A DNA stretch of 64,000 nt from positions 248,001 through 312,000 of the forward strand of contig NZ_JADHZD010000005.1 of assembly GCF_020102855.1 (NCBI RefSeq), read 5' to 3'. The DNA is from Nocardioides lacusdianchii. GTDB taxonomy: Bacteria > Actinomycetota > Actinomycetes > Propionibacteriales > Nocardioidaceae. Every line of letters begins with the position of its first letter. Position 1 is the first letter of the stretch. This document shows positions 33,151 through 41,832 of this stretch, in pieces. The position numbers were made by a program, and so were the translations under genes. The notes beneath the pieces were generated by a model. It saw nothing but the letters and a program-made list of their open reading frames with translations. It searched no databases and had not been told where the DNA came from.

Positions 33151-34217
33151 GCCTCACCCTCGAGCGCCGCCAGGCGCCGACCGCTCCCGACGCCGTCGAG
33201 GTCGTACGCCGTGCGCGTCGCGCGCCCCGGCTCCACCACCGCCGGCTGGTGGCGGGTCTCGTCCTCGCCCTCGTCGGCGCGTTCGCGGTGCGCGTGCTGC
33301 TCGGCGACTACACCGTGACGATCCCCGACTTCGTGCGGATCCTCGGGGGCGAGCAGATCCCCGGCGCGACCTACATCGTGATGGAGTCCAAGCTGCCGCG
33401 CGCGGTGCTGGCGGTGCTCGTCGGCGTCGCCTTCGGCGTGGGCGGCGCGATCTTCCAGACCACCCTGCGCAACCCGCTGGCCAGCCCCGACATCGTCGGG
33501 GTCAGCCTCGGTGCGAGCGCAGCCGCCGTGTCCGCGATCGCCCTCGCCGGCTGGTCGGGCTGGTCGGTCTCTGCCGCCGCGGTCGCCGGGGCGCTGGGCG
33601 TCGCGCTCCTTGTCCGCGCCGTCGCAGGCGACCACGGAGGTTTCCGCCTCGTGCTCGCCGGCATCGGGCTGGCCGCTGCGATGCAGTCGGTCATCCAGTA
33701 CGTCTTCACCCGCGTCGACGAGTGGGACGTCCAGCTGGTCCTGCGCTGGCTCACCGGCAGCGTCAACGGCGTCGCCTGGGCGGGCATCGGCCTGCTGGCC
33801 GTGGCCCTCGCCGTCCTGCTGCCCGCCACCGCGTGGGCCGCGCGTTCCCTCCCGGTCAGCGAGCTCGGCGACGACGCCGCGGCCGGCCTAGGCGTGGGCC
33901 GTACGCGCACCGAGCTCCTGATGCTGCTCGGCGTGCTCCTCGTCGCCGTCGGCGTGGCGGCCGCCGGCCCGGTCGCCTTCGTGGCCTTCCTGTCAGGCCC
34001 GATCGCGCGGGCGCTCAACCGAGGGCGTACGACGCTGCCCGCCGCCGGGCTCGTCGGCGCCGTGATCGTCCTGGTGGGCGACCACATCGGCGCCTACGCC
34101 GTCCCGGACCTCAACCTGCCCGTCGGCGTCGTCACCGGCGCCTTCGGCGCACCGTTCCTGCTCTGGCTGCTCGCCCGCGGCCCCCGTCACGCACTCCGTG
34201 GAAGGAGGGCGGCATGA
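33147..34217 (+). CDS. FecCD-family iron-siderophore permease (second subunit)
   Basis: 356 residues with the FecCD pattern (GGAIFQTTLRNPLASPDIVGVSLGAS; AGLGVGRTRTELL; AGPVAFVAFLSGPIAR). The GTG start overlaps the first permease stop by four bases. It pairs with that subunit as a heterodimer. Two different permease genes instead of one are usual for catecholate or hydroxamate siderophore systems. Confidence 0.94.
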   Translation: MSLTLERRQAPTAPDAVEVVRRARRAPRLHHRRLVAGLVLALVGAFAVRVLLGDYTVTIPDFVRILGGEQIPGATYIVMESKLPRAVLAVLVGVAFGVGGAIFQTTLRNPLASPDIVGVSLGASAAAVSAIALAGWSGWSVSAAAVAGALGVALLVRAVAGDHGGFRLVLAGIGLAAAMQSVIQYVFTRVDEWDVQLVLRWLTGSVNGVAWAGIGLLAVALAVLLPATAWAARSLPVSELGDDAAAGLGVGRTRTELLMLLGVLLVAVGVAAAGPVAFVAFLSGPIARALNRGRTTLPAAGLVGAVIVLVGDHIGAYAVPDLNLPVGVVTGAFGAPFLLWLLARGPRHALRGRRAA

Positions 34218-35077
34218 ACCCCGCCGATCCCACCGGCACCGGCAGCGCCCGCCTCGAGGCGAGCGGCCTCACGCTCGGCTACGCCGACACCGACGTCGTA
34301 CGCGAGCTCGACCTGCAGGTGCCGCACGGCAAGGTCACTGTCGTCGTCGGCGCCAACGCGTGCGGCAAGTCGACGCTGCTGCGCGGGCTCGCGCGCCTGC
34401 TGCGCCCGCGGTCGGGTGCCGTGCTGCTCGACGGCGAGGCGATCCACCGGCTGCCCACCAAGCAGGTCGCTCGCACCCTGGGCCTGCTCCCGCAGAACCC
34501 GATCACGCCCGAGGGCGTCACCGTGGCCGACCTCGTCGGCCGCGGACGCCACCCGCACCACGGCCCCTTCGGTCTACTCGGCCGGACCCGCCAGGAGGAC
34601 GAGCAGGCGGTGGCCGAGGCGCTCGTGCTCACCGACACCCTCGAGCTCGCCGACCGCATGGTCGACGAGCTCAGCGGCGGCCAGCGCCAGCGCGTCTGGA
34701 TCGCGATGGCGCTCGCCCAGGGCACCGAGCTGCTGCTGCTCGACGAGCCGACCACCTACCTCGACGTGGCCCACCAGGTCGAGATGCTCGACCTGCTCGC
34801 CGAGCTCAACGCCCGTCGCGGCACCACGATCGTGATGGTGCTCCACGACCTCAACCTGTCCGCGCGCTACGCCGACCACCTCGTGGCCCTGCTCCACGGC
34901 CGCATCGTGGCCGAGGGGACGCCGCGCGAGGTGGTCACCGAGGAGGTGGTGCGCACCGTGTTCGGCCTCGACAACCGCGTGATCGACGACCCGGTGTCGC
35001 ACACGCCCCTCGTCGTACCCGTGGGACGGCACACGCCCGTGCCCGCCCCCGCCAGCCCCGTCAAGGAGACCCGATGA
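34214..35077 (+). CDS. Iron-siderophore ABC transporter ATP-binding protein (FepC-like)
   Basis: 287 residues. Walker A is GANACGKST (Cys in place of the more usual Gly), Q-loop LLPQNPITPEG, signature LSGGQRQRVWIAMALAQ, Walker B LLLLDEPTTYLD and H-loop VLHDLNLSARYAD, all typical of FepC/FecE proteins. ATG overlaps the permease stop by four bases. The last 30 residues are Pro-rich. Confidence 0.94.
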   Translation: MNPADPTGTGSARLEASGLTLGYADTDVVRELDLQVPHGKVTVVVGANACGKSTLLRGLARLLRPRSGAVLLDGEAIHRLPTKQVARTLGLLPQNPITPEGVTVADLVGRGRHPHHGPFGLLGRTRQEDEQAVAEALVLTDTLELADRMVDELSGGQRQRVWIAMALAQGTELLLLDEPTTYLDVAHQVEMLDLLAELNARRGTTIVMVLHDLNLSARYADHLVALLHGRIVAEGTPREVVTEEVVRTVFGLDNRVIDDPVSHTPLVVPVGRHTPVPAPASPVKETR

Positions 35078-36012
35078 CCGTGACCACCTCCGTGCTCCCC
35101 ATGCTGCTCGCCGACGTCGAGGTGGTCTCGGTCGAGCGGATCAGCCCGACCTTCGCCCGCGTCGAGCTCGGTGGCCCCGAGCTCGCGCACTTCGGCGTCG
35201 ACGGCCCGCGCTACGACCAGCGCATCAAGCTGATCTTCCCCGACCCCGAGACCGGCGGCAGGACCTCGACCGAGGGTGCCGACGAGACGTGGCTGGCCAC
35301 CTGGCTGGACCGTCCCGCCTCCGAGCGCGGGCACATGAGGACCTACACGATCCGGGACGTGCGCGGCTCGGGGGAGCAGACCACCTTCGTCGTCGACATG
35401 GTGCTGCACCTCGAGGGCGACCTCGTCGGACCCGGGTCGCTGTGGGCCTCCACGGCCGCTCCGGGGGACCGGATCGTGGTGCTAGCGCCGCGGCGTGGAT
35501 TCCCCTACGGCGGCATCGAGTTCGACCCGACCCCGGGCTCGGACCTGCTGCTGGTGGGTGACGAGACCGCGGTGCCGGCCGTCTGCTCGGTGCTCGAGCA
35601 GCTGCCCGCCGACGCCCGCGGCACGGCGTTCCTCGAGGTGCCCGTGGCTGCCGACGTCCAGGACGTACGCCGTCCCGCCGGCGTCGAGGTCGTGTGGCTG
35701 GCGCGTGAGGGCGCCGAGCTGGGGCTCGGCCTCCACGACGCGGTCGTGGCGCACCTCGGCATCCCCGGCGCGACGGTCGAGGTCGCCCCGGACGAGGTCG
35801 ACCCCGACCTCTGGGAGACCCCGTCCTACTCGTCCTCGGGCGAGGAGGTCGCGGACGACGCCGGCGGTGTCGGCGGGACGTACGCCTGGATCGCGGGGGA
35901 GTCGAAGGTCGTGACCGGCCTGCGACGGCACCTGGTCAACGAGCTCGGCTTCGACCGCAGCCGCGTGGCCTTCATGGGCTACTGGCGCCGCGGCGTCGCG
36001 ATGCGGTCCTGA
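35074..36012 (+). CDS. Siderophore-interacting protein (ferric-siderophore reductase, ViuB type)
   Basis: 312 residues with an FAD-binding domain (HMRTYTIRDVR) and a C-terminal SIP domain (LLVGDETAVPAVCSVLEQLP; YAWIAGESKVVTGLRRHLV; VAFMGYWRRG at the end). These flavoproteins reduce imported ferric siderophore to release iron in the cytoplasm. ATG overlaps the ATPase stop (ATGA). It completes the uptake operon, with no siderophore biosynthesis gene in view. Confidence 0.93.
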   Translation: MTVTTSVLPMLLADVEVVSVERISPTFARVELGGPELAHFGVDGPRYDQRIKLIFPDPETGGRTSTEGADETWLATWLDRPASERGHMRTYTIRDVRGSGEQTTFVVDMVLHLEGDLVGPGSLWASTAAPGDRIVVLAPRRGFPYGGIEFDPTPGSDLLLVGDETAVPAVCSVLEQLPADARGTAFLEVPVAADVQDVRRPAGVEVVWLAREGAELGLGLHDAVVAHLGIPGATVEVAPDEVDPDLWETPSYSSSGEEVADDAGGVGGTYAWIAGESKVVTGLRRHLVNELGFDRSRVAFMGYWRRGVAMRS

Positions 36013-36031
36013 ACCGCGACGCCGCTGCGGC

Positions 36032-36124
36032 TCAGCGCCGCTTCGGGGCGCGCGGGTAGTAGCGCACGCGCTCGGCGATGCGGTGCCGGGCGATGAGCTC
36101 GAGGTCGGTGAGGGACTCGTACAT
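36032..36124 (-). CDS. 30-residue peptide gene
   Basis: AAGGAG with a 7-base spacer before ATG 36124 opens a frame of 30 codons (MYESLTDLELIARHRIAERV, then YYPRAPKRR). The peptide has an amphipathic helical N-terminal part and a very basic tail. It lies 32 bases downstream of the DUF4097 gene and is probably the last member of that operon. Size and strong ribosome site support a real microprotein; its role is unknown. Confidence 0.6.
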   Translation of the reverse strand: MYESLTDLELIARHRIAERVRYYPRAPKRR

Positions 36125-36156
36125 GGTCGTGCTCCTTCCTTCTCGGTGGGAGTGCG

Positions 36157-37005
36157 TCAGGACTGGTGGAGGGTGACGTCGCCCGAGGCGGTGGTGGCGC
36201 GCACCTCGAGGTAGGGCTGGTCGGCAGCGGGCTCGCCCGTCGACGGCAGGCTCGACGACAGCCGACCGCTCGCGGTGCGGACGTCGGTCCACACCGGCGT
36301 CCCGGCGCGTACGCCGATGCGGACGTCGCCGCTGGCCGTCCGGGCGGTCACCCGCCCCGACGCGGCCTCGCCGACGACGAGGTCGCCCGACCCGGTGGTG
36401 AAGACGGCCTCGCCATCGAGCGTGCCGACCTGGGCGTCGCCGGACCCGGTCTTGATGGCCACCTCGTCGCCGGCCACGCCGACGCGCACGTCGCCGCTGC
36501 CGGTCGTGACGACCAGGCTCGAGTCGGCGCGGCGCACGAGGACGTCGCCGGAGCCGGTCTTGACCCGTGCCTCGCCGGCGAGGTGCTCGGCGACGAGGTC
36601 GCCGGACCCCGACTGGACGACGGTGTCGCCGTCGACGACGTCGAGGGAGATGTCGCCCGACCCCGCGTCGACGCGGGTGTCGTCGAAGCGTCCGTGGAGG
36701 CGGACGTCGCTGCTGCCGACCTTGGCGTCGACGCGGCTGGCCACCGGCACCTCGACGACGACCTCCGCGCGGGGGTCCTTGCCGAAGAAGCCGCCGCTGC
36801 GCGGGGGCGCGATGATCGCGATGCGGCGCGGCCCGTGGCCCTCGGACAGGTCGCGGACGTCGTACTCCTCGGCGCGCTCGCCGGTGATCCGGACCGTCGT
36901 CTCCGTGGTGGAGGTGGCGGTGATGTCGACCAGGCCGCGGCCGTTCTCGACGTAGAGGTCGATCGGCTCGGGGGTGTCGAAGCTGCGGTCGAGGTGCTGG
37001 CTCAT
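36157..37005 (-). CDS. DUF4097 beta-strand repeat protein
   Basis: 282 residues made of about ten 18-20-residue repeats, each with a (T/S)(G/A)SGD(V/L/A/I) turn (first at about 96, last near 275), which should stack as a beta-solenoid; this matches DUF4097. There is no signal peptide or membrane helix. GGAG lies 6 bases before the ATG. It follows a ribbon-helix-helix gene with 101 bases between and shares its direction, so both are likely under the phased operator array at 37670-37731. Function unknown. Confidence 0.85.
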   Translation of the reverse strand: MSQHLDRSFDTPEPIDLYVENGRGLVDITATSTTETTVRITGERAEEYDVRDLSEGHGPRRIAIIAPPRSGGFFGKDPRAEVVVEVPVASRVDAKVGSSDVRLHGRFDDTRVDAGSGDISLDVVDGDTVVQSGSGDLVAEHLAGEARVKTGSGDVLVRRADSSLVVTTGSGDVRVGVAGDEVAIKTGSGDAQVGTLDGEAVFTTGSGDLVVGEAASGRVTARTASGDVRIGVRAGTPVWTDVRTASGRLSSSLPSTGEPAADQPYLEVRATTASGDVTLHQS

Positions 37006-37106
37006 CGGTGTCTCCGGTCGGTGTGAGGGTGTGCTCGTCCGACGGGCCGGCCGGTGCCGGTCCGCTGTGGTGCGGTGTCGTTGGTGGTTCCTGGTGGGGC
37101 GGCGGG

Positions 37107-37658
37107 TCAGAGCCAGCCGGTCATCCGCCTCGCGTTGCCGTGCCCCTGCTTCCGGGTGGCGGCGAACGGGTCGTAGCCGACGAACGGGATGCTGCTGAGG
37201 TCGACGTCGATGTTGATCGCGTGGTCGTTGGACGCGGCGCGCACGACACCGACCAGCCAGGTGTTGAGGCTCTGGCCGGCGGCTGCGGCGCGCTCCTCGG
37301 CCCGGGCCTTGACGGCCTCGGGGATGCGGAGGGTGATCCGGGCCAGGTCACCGTCCTCGTCCTCCGGCGGCGCGGGGGCCGCGGGCGGGGGAGGCGGGGC
37401 CGGGACGGCGCTCGGCGGGGCGACCTCGACGACGAAGTCGAGCTCGCGACCCACCAGGCGTACGTCGACGCTGCCGTCGGGCAGCTCGGCGGTGATCTCG
37501 GCCGCGGCGTGGGAGATGGCCTCCATCAGCGCGAGGCGTGCGCTCGGGTCGAGGGCGTAGGCCAGGCGCTCGGCGGCCTGCTTGAGCTCGTCACCGCCCG
37601 CCTCGGCCGCGGCGACGAGGTCGCGGCGGAGGGAGTCGACGTACGGCGTGATGTCCAT
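37107..37658 (-). CDS. Ribbon-helix-helix regulator (HicB-like antitoxin type)
   Basis: 183 residues from ATG 37658 (186 from ATG 37667). An N-terminal helical domain (about 1-85), a Pro-rich linker (PAPPPPPAAPAPP) and a C-terminal Arc/HicB ribbon-helix-helix motif (RITLRIPEAVKARAEERAAAAGQSLNTW in part, about 115-145). No toxin gene adjoins, so it is probably a regulator and not half of a toxin-antitoxin pair. Its upstream region carries three TGAyGTCA palindromes spaced two helical turns apart, strongly suggesting autoregulation. Confidence 0.78.
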   Translation of the reverse strand: MDITPYVDSLRRDLVAAAEAGGDELKQAAERLAYALDPSARLALMEAISHAAAEITAELPDGSVDVRLVGRELDFVVEVAPPSAVPAPPPPPAAPAPPEDEDGDLARITLRIPEAVKARAEERAAAAGQSLNTWLVGVVRAASNDHAINIDVDLSSIPFVGYDPFAATRKQGHGNARRMTGWL

Positions 37659-37669
37659 GCGCACCATCG

Positions 37670-37731
37670 TGACACCACAGTGATGTCATGTCAATGCCAG
37701 AGTGACGTCATCTGACATCGGCGTGATGTCA
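37670..37731 (-). promoter_or_regulatory. Phased array of TGAyGTCA operator sites
   Basis: TGATGTCA (37681-37688), TGACGTCA (37703-37710) and TGATGTCA (37724-37731) have start-to-start spacing of 22 and 21 bases; half-sites TGACA (37670) and TGACATC (37713) fall one turn between or before them. All sites therefore face the same side of the helix. The array lies directly upstream of the ribbon-helix-helix gene, as expected for cooperative binding of such a protein. Confidence 0.65.
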
Positions 37732-37755
37732 CGCGTCCGTATTGCCTGGCCCGGA

Positions 37756-37797
37756 CGTCATACGAACCCGCACCGATGGGTGCGGGTTCGTATGACG
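37756..37797. terminator. Perfect 19-base-pair hairpin downstream of etfD
   Basis: CGTCATACGAACCCGCACC (37756-37774) is exactly complementary to 37779-37797, with a 4-base loop. It begins 12 bases past the etfD stop on the minus strand and is one of the strongest terminators in the window. Confidence 0.85.
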
Positions 37798-37808
37798 CTG
37801 GGCGGCGG

Positions 37809-40800
37809 TCAGAGGTCGAAGAGCGAGCCCGAACCGCTGATGTCGACGTCCGTACGCGGCGTGTGGGCCGGGCCGTCGGTGGACGGGGCGGGCTCGGTGG
37901 CCGGCTCCTGGGTCGGCGCGTCGTCGGCGTCGACCACCGTCTCCGGGTCGTTGCCAGGAGCCGCCTCTTCGGCGGGGGCCGCCTCGGCAGCGGGCTCGGC
38001 CTGGGGAGCGGAGTCCTCGGGCTCGGCGAAGGTCGCAGCCCGGCTGAGGTCCGCGCCGCTGGGCGGCGCGCTGGGTGCCGCTGCCTCCGGCTCGGCCTCG
38101 CTGGCGAGGGCCTCGGCCTCGGCCTCGACCGGGGCCTCCGGCTCCGGCTCGGGCGTCGCCTCCACCTCGGGCGTCGGGTCCGGCTCGGGCGTCGCCTCGA
38201 CCTCGGGCTCCGCAGCCGGCGCAGGTGCGCTGGTTGCGGGCGCCGGCGTCGTGGCGGGTGCCTCGAGGTCGAAGAGCGAGCCGAGGCCGGAGATGTCGAC
38301 GTCGGTGGTCGGGGTCGAGGCGGCACCGCTGGACGCCGGCGCGGCCGGCGCGGCAGCTGCCAGCTCCTCGGGGGCGGGGTCCGGCTGGGGGTCGGGCTCC
38401 GGCTCTGCCTCGAGCTCCGGTGTTGCCTCCGCCTCGGGCTCCGCGGCCGGCGTGGGTGCGCTGGCGGCGGCGGGGGTGGTCGTCGTGGCCGGTGCCTCGA
38501 GGTCGAACAGCGAGCCGAGGCTCGACAGGTCGGCGTCGGTGGTCGGCGTGGACGTCGTACCGCTCGACGCCGGGGCAGGCTCCGCCGGCGGCTCGGTCGC
38601 AGCCGCGACCGGCTCCTCCGGCTCGGCCCCGGCGACCGGAGCGGGCTCCGGCGCGGCCTTCGCCTCGGGCTCGGGCGTGGCCGCGGGTGCCGGCTCTGCG
38701 GCCTTGGGTGCAGGCGCCTCGGGCGCGGCGATGTCGAAGAGCGATCCGCCGCCGCCGAGGTCGGCGGCGGGCGTCTCGGCGGGCGCGCTGGGGGTTGAGT
38801 CGCTGGGAGACTCAACGGCGACGGCGGGCTCTGCGGCTGCGGCCTCCGGCTCGCTGGGGGTGCCGAGGTCGAAGAGGGATCCGCCCGCGCCGAGGTCGGT
38901 CGTGGCGGGGGTCTCGGCGGGCGCACTTGCGGTTGAGTCGCTGGCAGACTCAGCCTCGACGGTGGGCTCAGGGGCGGGCTCGGGCGCGGGGGTGTCGAAG
39001 AGCGAGCCCGACTCGGCGGGCTTCGCGGGCGCGGGCTCCTCGGGTGCAGGCGTGTCGAAGAGCGACGAGCCCCCCGACGCCTTGGCGGCGGGGCCGACGT
39101 CGGCGGTCTCGGTGACGGTGTCCTCGGTGACGGTGACGTCCCCGGCCTCCGGCTCGTCCTTGGTGGCCACGTCCGTGGCGGTCGCAGCCGCCGCTGCGGG
39201 AGCCGCGGCGGCGGAGGAGCCGGGAGCGGCCTTGGTCGCCTGCTCGCCCTTCACCGAGGCGAGCAGCATCTGCGCGACGTCGAGCACCTCGACCTCCTCG
39301 CGCGCCTCGCCCTTGCTCTGCTGCATGGTGAGCCCGTCGGAGAGCATCACGCGGCAGAAGGGGCAGCCGACGGCGATCTGGTCGGCGCCGGTGCCGACGG
39401 CCTCCTTGGTGCGGTTCATGTTGATCCGCTCGCCGATGTTCTCCTCCATCCACATGCGCGCGCCGCCGGCGCCGCAGCAGAAGGACTTCTCGGAGTTGCG
39501 CTCCATCTCGACGATCTCCGCGCCCGGCAGGACCTGGAGCAGCTCGCGCGGCGGGGAGTAGACCTGGTTGTGGCGACCGAGGTAGCACGGGTCGTGGTAG
39601 GTGATCGAGCGCTTCGCCGCACCCGCGCCGTCGGTGACGGGCGTGAGCTTGCCCTCGCGCACGAGGCGGTTGAGCAGCTGGGTGTGGTGGACGACCTCGA
39701 GCTCGATGCCGAAGTCCTTGTACTCGTTCTTCAGGGTGTTGAAGCAGTGGGCACAGGTCGAGACGACCTTCTTGACCTTGTACTCCTTGAACGTCTCGAC
39801 GTTCTGCTGGGCCAGGCCCTGGAAGACGAACTCGTTGCCGGCGCGACGGGCCGGGTCACCGGTGCAGGTCTCGCCGTTGCCGAGCACGCCGAAGGAGATG
39901 CCGGCCATGTCGAGCAGCTCGGCCACCGCACGCGTGGTCTTCTTCGCGCGGTCCTCGTACGCACCGGCGCAGCCGACCCAGAACAGCCAGTCCACCGACT
40001 CGAGGGACTCCAGGTCCTCGCCGACGACCGGCACCTCGAAGTCGAGGCCCTTGGCCCAGTCCATGCGAGCGGTGCTCGACATGTTCCACGGGTTGCCCTT
40101 GTTCTCCAGGCCCTTGAAGAGCTGGTTGAGCTCGGCGGGGAAGTTCGACTCCACCAGCAGCTGGTAGCGCCGCATGTCCATGATGTGGTCGACGTGCTCG
40201 ATGTCGACGGGGCACTGCTGGACGCACGCGCCGCACGAGGTGCAGTTCCAGAGCACGTCCTCGTCGATGACGAAGGGCGCGTCCTCGGGGTTGTAGAAGT
40301 AGTCGAGGACGTCGGCGCCGGCCGTGCCGCCGCTCTCGCCCTTGGAGCCGACCCCGATGAGCTCGCGCTCGGCGTGGGCAGGGTCCCCGTCGTGCTTGGC
40401 GTACGCGTGGTCCCGCAGGGCCGTGATGAGGAGCTTGGGGGACAGGGGCTTCTCGGTGTTCCAGGCGGGGCACTGCGACTGGCAGCGGCCGCACTCGGTG
40501 CAGGTGGTGAAGTCGAGGATGCCCTTCCAGGAGAAGTCCTCGACCTTGCCGACGCCGAGCACCGAGTCCTCGTCGAGGTCGTCGATGTCGTCGAGCGTGA
40601 CGGGCTTGCCGTCCGACATCAGCGGCTTCATCGCACCGAGGGCGGTGCTGCCGTCGGACTCGCGCTTGAAGTAGATGTTGAACCACGCGGTGAAGCGGTG
40701 CCACGCGATGCCCATGGTGATGTTGCGGGCGATCACCATCAGCCAGATCATCGCGAGCGAGATCTTGAAGGCCGCGATGCCGTAGATGAGGTTCTCGAGC

Positions 40801-41405
40801 GTCTGGGTGTCGTTGGGGTAGAGCGCGTCTCCGATCCACGAGGCGATCGGGTAGTGGCTGCGACCGGCGTCCTCGTCGAGCTTCCACTCCGCGGCGCGGA
40901 CGAAGAGGATCGCCGCGCCCTCGAGCAGGGCGAGCGCCTCGACGAAGTAGGCCTGCCAGAAGTTGGATCCGAAGAAGCGGCTGCGGCGGCCCTCGGAGCG
41001 CGGGTGGTGCTTCTGGCGGTAGATGATCAGGTAGACGATGCCGACCGTGCTGAGCAGGCCGATGAGCTCGCTGAACCACTCGTAGGGGTACCAGTGGCCG
41101 ATCAGCGGCCAGGCGAAGGACGGCTCGAAGAGCTGGAAGTACGCCGCCAGCACGGCCGTGCTGAGGAAGAGGAACGCCGCGTAGACGAACCAGTGCATGA
41201 TCCCGACCCAGTGCCACTGCAGCATCCGGGTGTGGAGGAACGTCTCCTTGAGCATCGTCGTCGTGCGCCCGGCCGGGTTGTCCGTGCGCCCCGGCGCCGG
41301 CTGGCCCGCGCGGATCACGCCCAGCATGCGGCGTACGGCCGGGACCAGCATGGCCACGGCGACGGCGGTCAGTGCGAACGAGACGACGATCGCGATCATC
41401 TGCAT
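37809..41405 (-). CDS. etfD: Membrane iron-sulfur oxidoreductase, EtfD-like, with a very long repetitive tail
   Basis: 1198 residues. Residues 1-240 hold about five membrane helices of the nitrate-reductase gamma type. Two ferredoxin motifs (CTECGRCQSQCP and CTSCGACVQQCP) bind 4Fe-4S clusters, and two CCG domains follow (CAHCF, HDPCYLGRHN, FCCGAGGARMW). This core of about 715 residues resembles recalled M. tuberculosis EtfD (Rv0338c), the membrane acceptor for electrons from acyl-CoA dehydrogenases by way of electron transfer flavoprotein. From about residue 720 to the end lies a tail of about 480 residues rich in Ala, Pro, Glu and Thr with seven (G/S)SLFD(L/T/I) motifs, the last at the extreme C-terminus. 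A TATGCT box (41447-41442) may be its promoter. Confidence 0.88.
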   Translation of the reverse strand: MQMIAIVVSFALTAVAVAMLVPAVRRMLGVIRAGQPAPGRTDNPAGRTTTMLKETFLHTRMLQWHWVGIMHWFVYAAFLFLSTAVLAAYFQLFEPSFAWPLIGHWYPYEWFSELIGLLSTVGIVYLIIYRQKHHPRSEGRRSRFFGSNFWQAYFVEALALLEGAAILFVRAAEWKLDEDAGRSHYPIASWIGDALYPNDTQTLENLIYGIAAFKISLAMIWLMVIARNITMGIAWHRFTAWFNIYFKRESDGSTALGAMKPLMSDGKPVTLDDIDDLDEDSVLGVGKVEDFSWKGILDFTTCTECGRCQSQCPAWNTEKPLSPKLLITALRDHAYAKHDGDPAHAERELIGVGSKGESGGTAGADVLDYFYNPEDAPFVIDEDVLWNCTSCGACVQQCPVDIEHVDHIMDMRRYQLLVESNFPAELNQLFKGLENKGNPWNMSSTARMDWAKGLDFEVPVVGEDLESLESVDWLFWVGCAGAYEDRAKKTTRAVAELLDMAGISFGVLGNGETCTGDPARRAGNEFVFQGLAQQNVETFKEYKVKKVVSTCAHCFNTLKNEYKDFGIELEVVHHTQLLNRLVREGKLTPVTDGAGAAKRSITYHDPCYLGRHNQVYSPPRELLQVLPGAEIVEMERNSEKSFCCGAGGARMWMEENIGERINMNRTKEAVGTGADQIAVGCPFCRVMLSDGLTMQQSKGEAREEVEVLDVAQMLLASVKGEQATKAAPGSSAAAAPAAAAATATDVATKDEPEAGDVTVTEDTVTETADVGPAAKASGGSSLFDTPAPEEPAPAKPAESGSLFDTPAPEPAPEPTVEAESASDSTASAPAETPATTDLGAGGSLFDLGTPSEPEAAAAEPAVAVESPSDSTPSAPAETPAADLGGGGSLFDIAAPEAPAPKAAEPAPAATPEPEAKAAPEPAPVAGAEPEEPVAAATEPPAEPAPASSGTTSTPTTDADLSSLGSLFDLEAPATTTTPAAASAPTPAAEPEAEATPELEAEPEPDPQPDPAPEELAAAAPAAPASSGAASTPTTDVDISGLGSLFDLEAPATTPAPATSAPAPAAEPEVEATPEPDPTPEVEATPEPEPEAPVEAEAEALASEAEPEAAAPSAPPSGADLSRAATFAEPEDSAPQAEPAAEAAPAEEAAPGNDPETVVDADDAPTQEPATEPAPSTDGPAHTPRTDVDISGSGSLFDL

Positions 41406-41535
41406 GAAGGGGTGCTCCTCGGTCGGGGCGTACAGAGCCGGAGCATAGATCCGTCCCGGGTGGGGGCGGCAGGGCTCGAGCGAGTGAGAAGAATCCTACC
41501 CGCAGGTAACTTGAAACCCGGAGGAGCCGTCGTGA

Positions 41536-41832
41536 TCAGTTCACGATCGCGACGTTCTCGACCTCGATCTCGCGGGCGTCCTCGCGGTGGGTCGCGAGCT
41601 TCGTCCTGACCTGGTCCAGCGCGTCGGTGAGTCGGGTGACGCCGTCGCGCAGCTTCTGCTGGTGCTCGAGGTGGGCGAGGTGCGACTCGCTGGTCTCGTC
41701 CCAGCCAGGCGTGAGCGACTCCACCTGCTCGAGGAGGTCGTCGATCTGCGTGGTGATCTGCTCGGTGGCGTCGGCGAGGGCGGTCTCCAGCGTCGACAGC
41801 GAGCCCTGGTGCACGACCAGGCCGCGGGTCAC
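41536..41832 (-). CDS. WXG100-like protein (98 residues)
   Basis: Two long helices separated by a turn PGWDETSES, in the place where WXG100 proteins have Trp-x-Gly; length 98 fits. The GTG start overlaps the stop of the 106-residue partner by four bases. WXG100 proteins are secreted as dimers by type VII systems. It is divergent from the TNT effector operon. The secretion machinery itself is not in the window. Confidence 0.65.
   Translation of the reverse strand: MTRGLVVHQGSLSTLETALADATEQITTQIDDLLEQVESLTPGWDETSESHLAHLEHQQKLRDGVTRLTDALDQVRTKLATHREDAREIEVENVAIVN

Noticed and set aside
37107..37658. A toxin-antitoxin pair with the HicB-like protein
   Set aside because: No HicA-like or other toxin-sized gene adjoins; the downstream neighbour is a beta-solenoid protein of 282 residues.
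37812..39240. SLFD motifs of the EtfD tail as DNA clamp-binding peptides
   Set aside because: Clamp motifs need a leading Gln (QLSLF type); here the residue is Gly, Ser or Leu, and a membrane oxidoreductase has no expected link to the clamp.
39570..41609. A 679-codon open frame on the plus strand across etfD
   Set aside because: It is the mirror of a strongly coding minus-strand gene; its translation is low-complexity (Val/Leu/Asp/Gly) without motifs, as expected for an antisense frame in high-GC DNA.
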